Of a stretch of 64,000 bases of DNA, positions 61,909 to 64,000 are shown piece after piece (within the stretch, counting starts at the first letter, position 1; every line of letters starts with the position of its first letter). Source of the stretch: Spongospora subterranea f. sp. subterranea (lineage: Eukaryota; Endomyxa: Phytomyxea; Phytomyxea; Plasmodiophorida). Both the position numbers and the translations under genes were made by a program. The stretch spans positions 372,001 through 436,000 of the forward strand of contig JAUGWO010000102.1 of the NCBI GenBank assembly GCA_049724395.1, in the 5' to 3' direction. Under the pieces are notes generated by a model, which had not been told where the DNA came from, searched no databases, and was given only the letters and a program-made list of their open reading frames with translations.

Positions 61909-63531
61909 CTATCTTTCTGAGATGATCTTTTTTCCCTCGTCAACAGAGGCATACAACTGCCGTACCGCAGAAATTGCCTCGATCAATATAAATCCATTGC
62001 TGAAGGCACAAACCAGGCCCATCACGTAGTAAAAATTGGCATTTCCACAGCCAAGGTCGATCCACATTGTCCACATAACAGCGCTCATCGTGAAAGACAC
62101 AATTAAAGCCACATAGACTGGCATTAGATTCCGCATTTCTGGTACATCGGTTAGCGAAATAAAAGCAAAGATTTGAGAGACAATACCTTTCAGAATATCA
62201 TACTGTGTCAGAAGTAAGCAATAAACTATTCCAAAATCTCCTACGACAGGATACGGACGGAACATCATGATAAGATGCATAAATATAAAAAATAAGAATT
62301 GAGGATTGTGCCAGAATCTAATTGTCAGCGGGATCACGTATACGAATACCTAAAAACACAATTGAACAACGCAACGATGATGAAGCGTTCATCCGTACCT
62401 GTGAATTAAAGCAGATCAAAAAAAAGGAACGAAATCGGTGAAACATTTCAGTAACGAAGTACCAGAATATGCCAATATTTGGAGTTAAGTCGTGAACAAA
62501 ATACAGATACCGATAGCTAAAAGACCACCACCTCGACGACCTAATAGAGACTGAATACGAATGTAAAAAATAAGAAATATGGCTACCCGAAGTAATGGGA
62601 AGAAAGCGCGATCAGAGAAGCGAGGAAGCCAATACTTAATGATATAAACATCAGCATTTTTGCAGTAAGCGAAAATGGCACCGCATTAAGAGGAGCGTCG
62701 CGCTTTGCAGCTGACGATAAATCTAATTGCTTGAAATGCAGCACGATCAAAATTGGAACCAAAAGAATGGCGTTGTACAGCTCTAGATAGACGGACGTTG
62801 CGAATGAAAATGCAAGAGATAAAATATGGCCTAATATGCGGATAAGCTCAGCAATATTAAGCGATTCATTAGAATACCATTATATGTAGAATAGAGGGCA
62901 AAAATAACGAAGACCTGTGATAGCGAAACAGTTGACAGTGATGCGCATGATAACAAAGTTAAGGGGTTGAACAAGAACCTAGCACGAATAGCAAAATTGA
63001 GTCCCAATTTGATGCAATCCGTCAGGCACAAACATTCTGAACACAATGTCGTGTAAGTTCGCTTGTTTGTGAATGCAAATTTCACTAACAACGGAGAGTG
63101 AGATGATATGAAACACTGTAGATGAAGATCATGAACCTGTTAGGGAAAGGAAACCCCATATCACGACTCCGCATAGTGACATTCCGAAGCATTGCGGCGA
63201 TGAATAAATCAATGCATATGAAAAAGAAGTGGATCAAGTGAATAGAACCCACGTCATTTAAGAAAGAAAGGAACGCGAAAAGCAGCGGAGGTTGGTGAAA
63301 TATATCCCCATCATAAATTGAGCGATTTTGAGAATGTAGGTACATTGCCTCCACCACTACAAAGCAAAAATTAATCAGAACAGGAGTAGAATTTGAGAGA
63401 AACAAAAACGTCCTACCTCGTCGGTAGCTAGAAGACGCACCAACAATTTGGACAGACTCTGAACTGTGAGAGGTGGTTAGCATTAGCAGATACCTGAGAG
63501 CTGCAGCTAATATGAGATCAACCCATAGCAT
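61909..63531 (-). CDS. PIGU: GPI transamidase subunit PIG-U
   Basis: Multi-pass ER subunit of the GPI transamidase. Start at 63531. The N-terminal exon has YDGDIFHQPPLLFAFLSFLND, equivalent to the YxGxxxHETPL loop. Next come RFLFNPLTLLSCASLST, the YLELYNAILLVPILIVL helix, and after an intron of about 70 nt the family hallmark LTPNIGIFWYFVTEMF, RFRSFFLICFNSQ, VFVYVIPLTIRFWHNPQF, PYPVVGDFGIVY, and the final helices (ANFYYVMGLVCAFSNGFILIEA) ending RQLYASVDEGKK. An 8-T run near 62420 keeps the correct frame. At least four introns. Length (about 450 residues) agrees with animal and yeast Gab1/PIG-U. Confidence 0.9.
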
Positions 63532-63619
63532 TGATAAAACGATCCGATGGGCAATGGATTATCCAATATGAGCCATGCGCAGGTTAAGTGGGTATCCAGT
63601 ATCCACAGTGCAGTGTGCC

Positions 63620-64000
63620 TTAACACCCAACTACGGATATGCGATGCGCCACTTTATCGTCGTTAAGATCAACAGGTGGCCCGAGATAGTTTTGCTGTAA
63701 TAGCCGAATCTTGTCCACTCCAGGCCATACAGAATCAACATTTTGTAACGGCCTAAATCTATATTCATCAGGGATGATCCTCTTTGAAGTACTGGAGCTA
63801 GATGAAGTGTTTAGACAATCCCAGCCCTCGATCCTACTGCTGCTCCCCCCACGTGTCTGCGTAATTTTTTGAAAAAATTTAGCGATCGAGTCAAAAATCG
63901 ACCAAGATTTACGACGGTAACTCAAGGACATGGACAAGATTTTCAACTCCAAGACTTTGACTTATCAACTTGCAACTTACCTTGCAACATCAAGGAGCTG
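63620..64000 (-). CDS. unknown gene, 3' end only
   Basis: The gene enters from beyond the window edge. The edge exon reads QLLDVA and ends at a consensus GTAAGT donor near 63980; an acceptor near 63930 leads to SYRRKSWSIFDSIAKFFQKIT, a Ser-rich segment and VDKIRLLQQNYLGPPVDLND, with the stop at 63620. Polar and basic; no domain is recognised in this fragment. It lies 88 bp upstream of PIG-U on the same strand. Confidence 0.5.

Noticed and set aside
62415-62430. Eight-T run (minus strand) in PIG-U suspected as another frame slip
   Set aside because: The frame through FRSFFLICFNSQ and a phase-0 intron joins to VFVYVIPL without any skipped base.

Overview
The window is eukaryotic nuclear DNA. 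Protein genes are cut by many short GT-AG introns (about 50-60 nt where measured, some near 100), lie on both strands, and are often separated by fewer than 100 bp. The contents include a spliceosome branch-point protein, an RBM39-type splicing factor, a cytosolic chaperonin subunit, GPI-anchor and dolichol enzymes, and a giant ASH-domain protein of the cilium/centrosome class. This mix, together with an NTT-type ATP/ADP translocase, suggests a flagellated intracellular parasite. Phytomyxid Rhizaria (Plasmodiophora/Spongospora/Polymyxa) are my best guess, but this is inference: a cryptomycete or another NTT-bearing protist cannot be excluded from sequence alone.

Layout. 0-18 kb is a dense gene block: endonuclease/exonuclease/phosphatase protein (partial, -), CKS1 (-), SF1/BBP (-), a tail-anchored hypothetical (+), a membrane-anchored repeat protein resembling a pore-membrane nucleoporin (-), a TMEM94-type P-type ATPase-like protein (+), mitochondrial-type glutamyl-tRNA synthetase (-), a YchF/OLA1 GTPase (+) and the NTT nucleotide transporter (+). 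18-30 kb is a transposon and repeat island. It holds a small foldback element, two convergent truncated copies of one DDE transposase family, a pogo-like transposase interrupted by a 1.55-kb near-perfect palindrome with TA target duplication, a separate short hairpin, a 1.8-kb minisatellite with a 54-bp unit, and decayed LTR-retroelement sequence. 30-64 kb returns to genes: F-box/JmjC (+), a family-X DNA polymerase homologue (+), a fossil copia-like fragment, an ABC-F ATPase (+), a 9.3-kb giant ASH-domain gene (-), RBM39 (+), a PARP-like protein (-), CCT2 (-), RRP15 (-), cis-prenyltransferase (-), rhomboid (+), a short coiled-coil protein (+), PIG-U (-) and the 3' end of an unknown gene (-).

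Points that stand out. (1) Nine places in seven conserved genes need exactly one base skipped to keep the conserved frame. I found none clearly needing the opposite shift, and most lie at homopolymers. This is either an insertion-type consensus error or a real +1 frameshifting habit. (2) The Pol X homologue has lost its catalytic aspartates but keeps the lyase lysine. (3) The PARP-like protein has lost the catalytic His and Glu. (4) The palindromic pogo derivative and the 54-bp array are structurally striking. Functionally, the NTT (host ATP import) together with housekeeping genes for splicing, translation, protein folding, ER lipid/GPI synthesis and the flagellum fits a zoosporic endoparasite.
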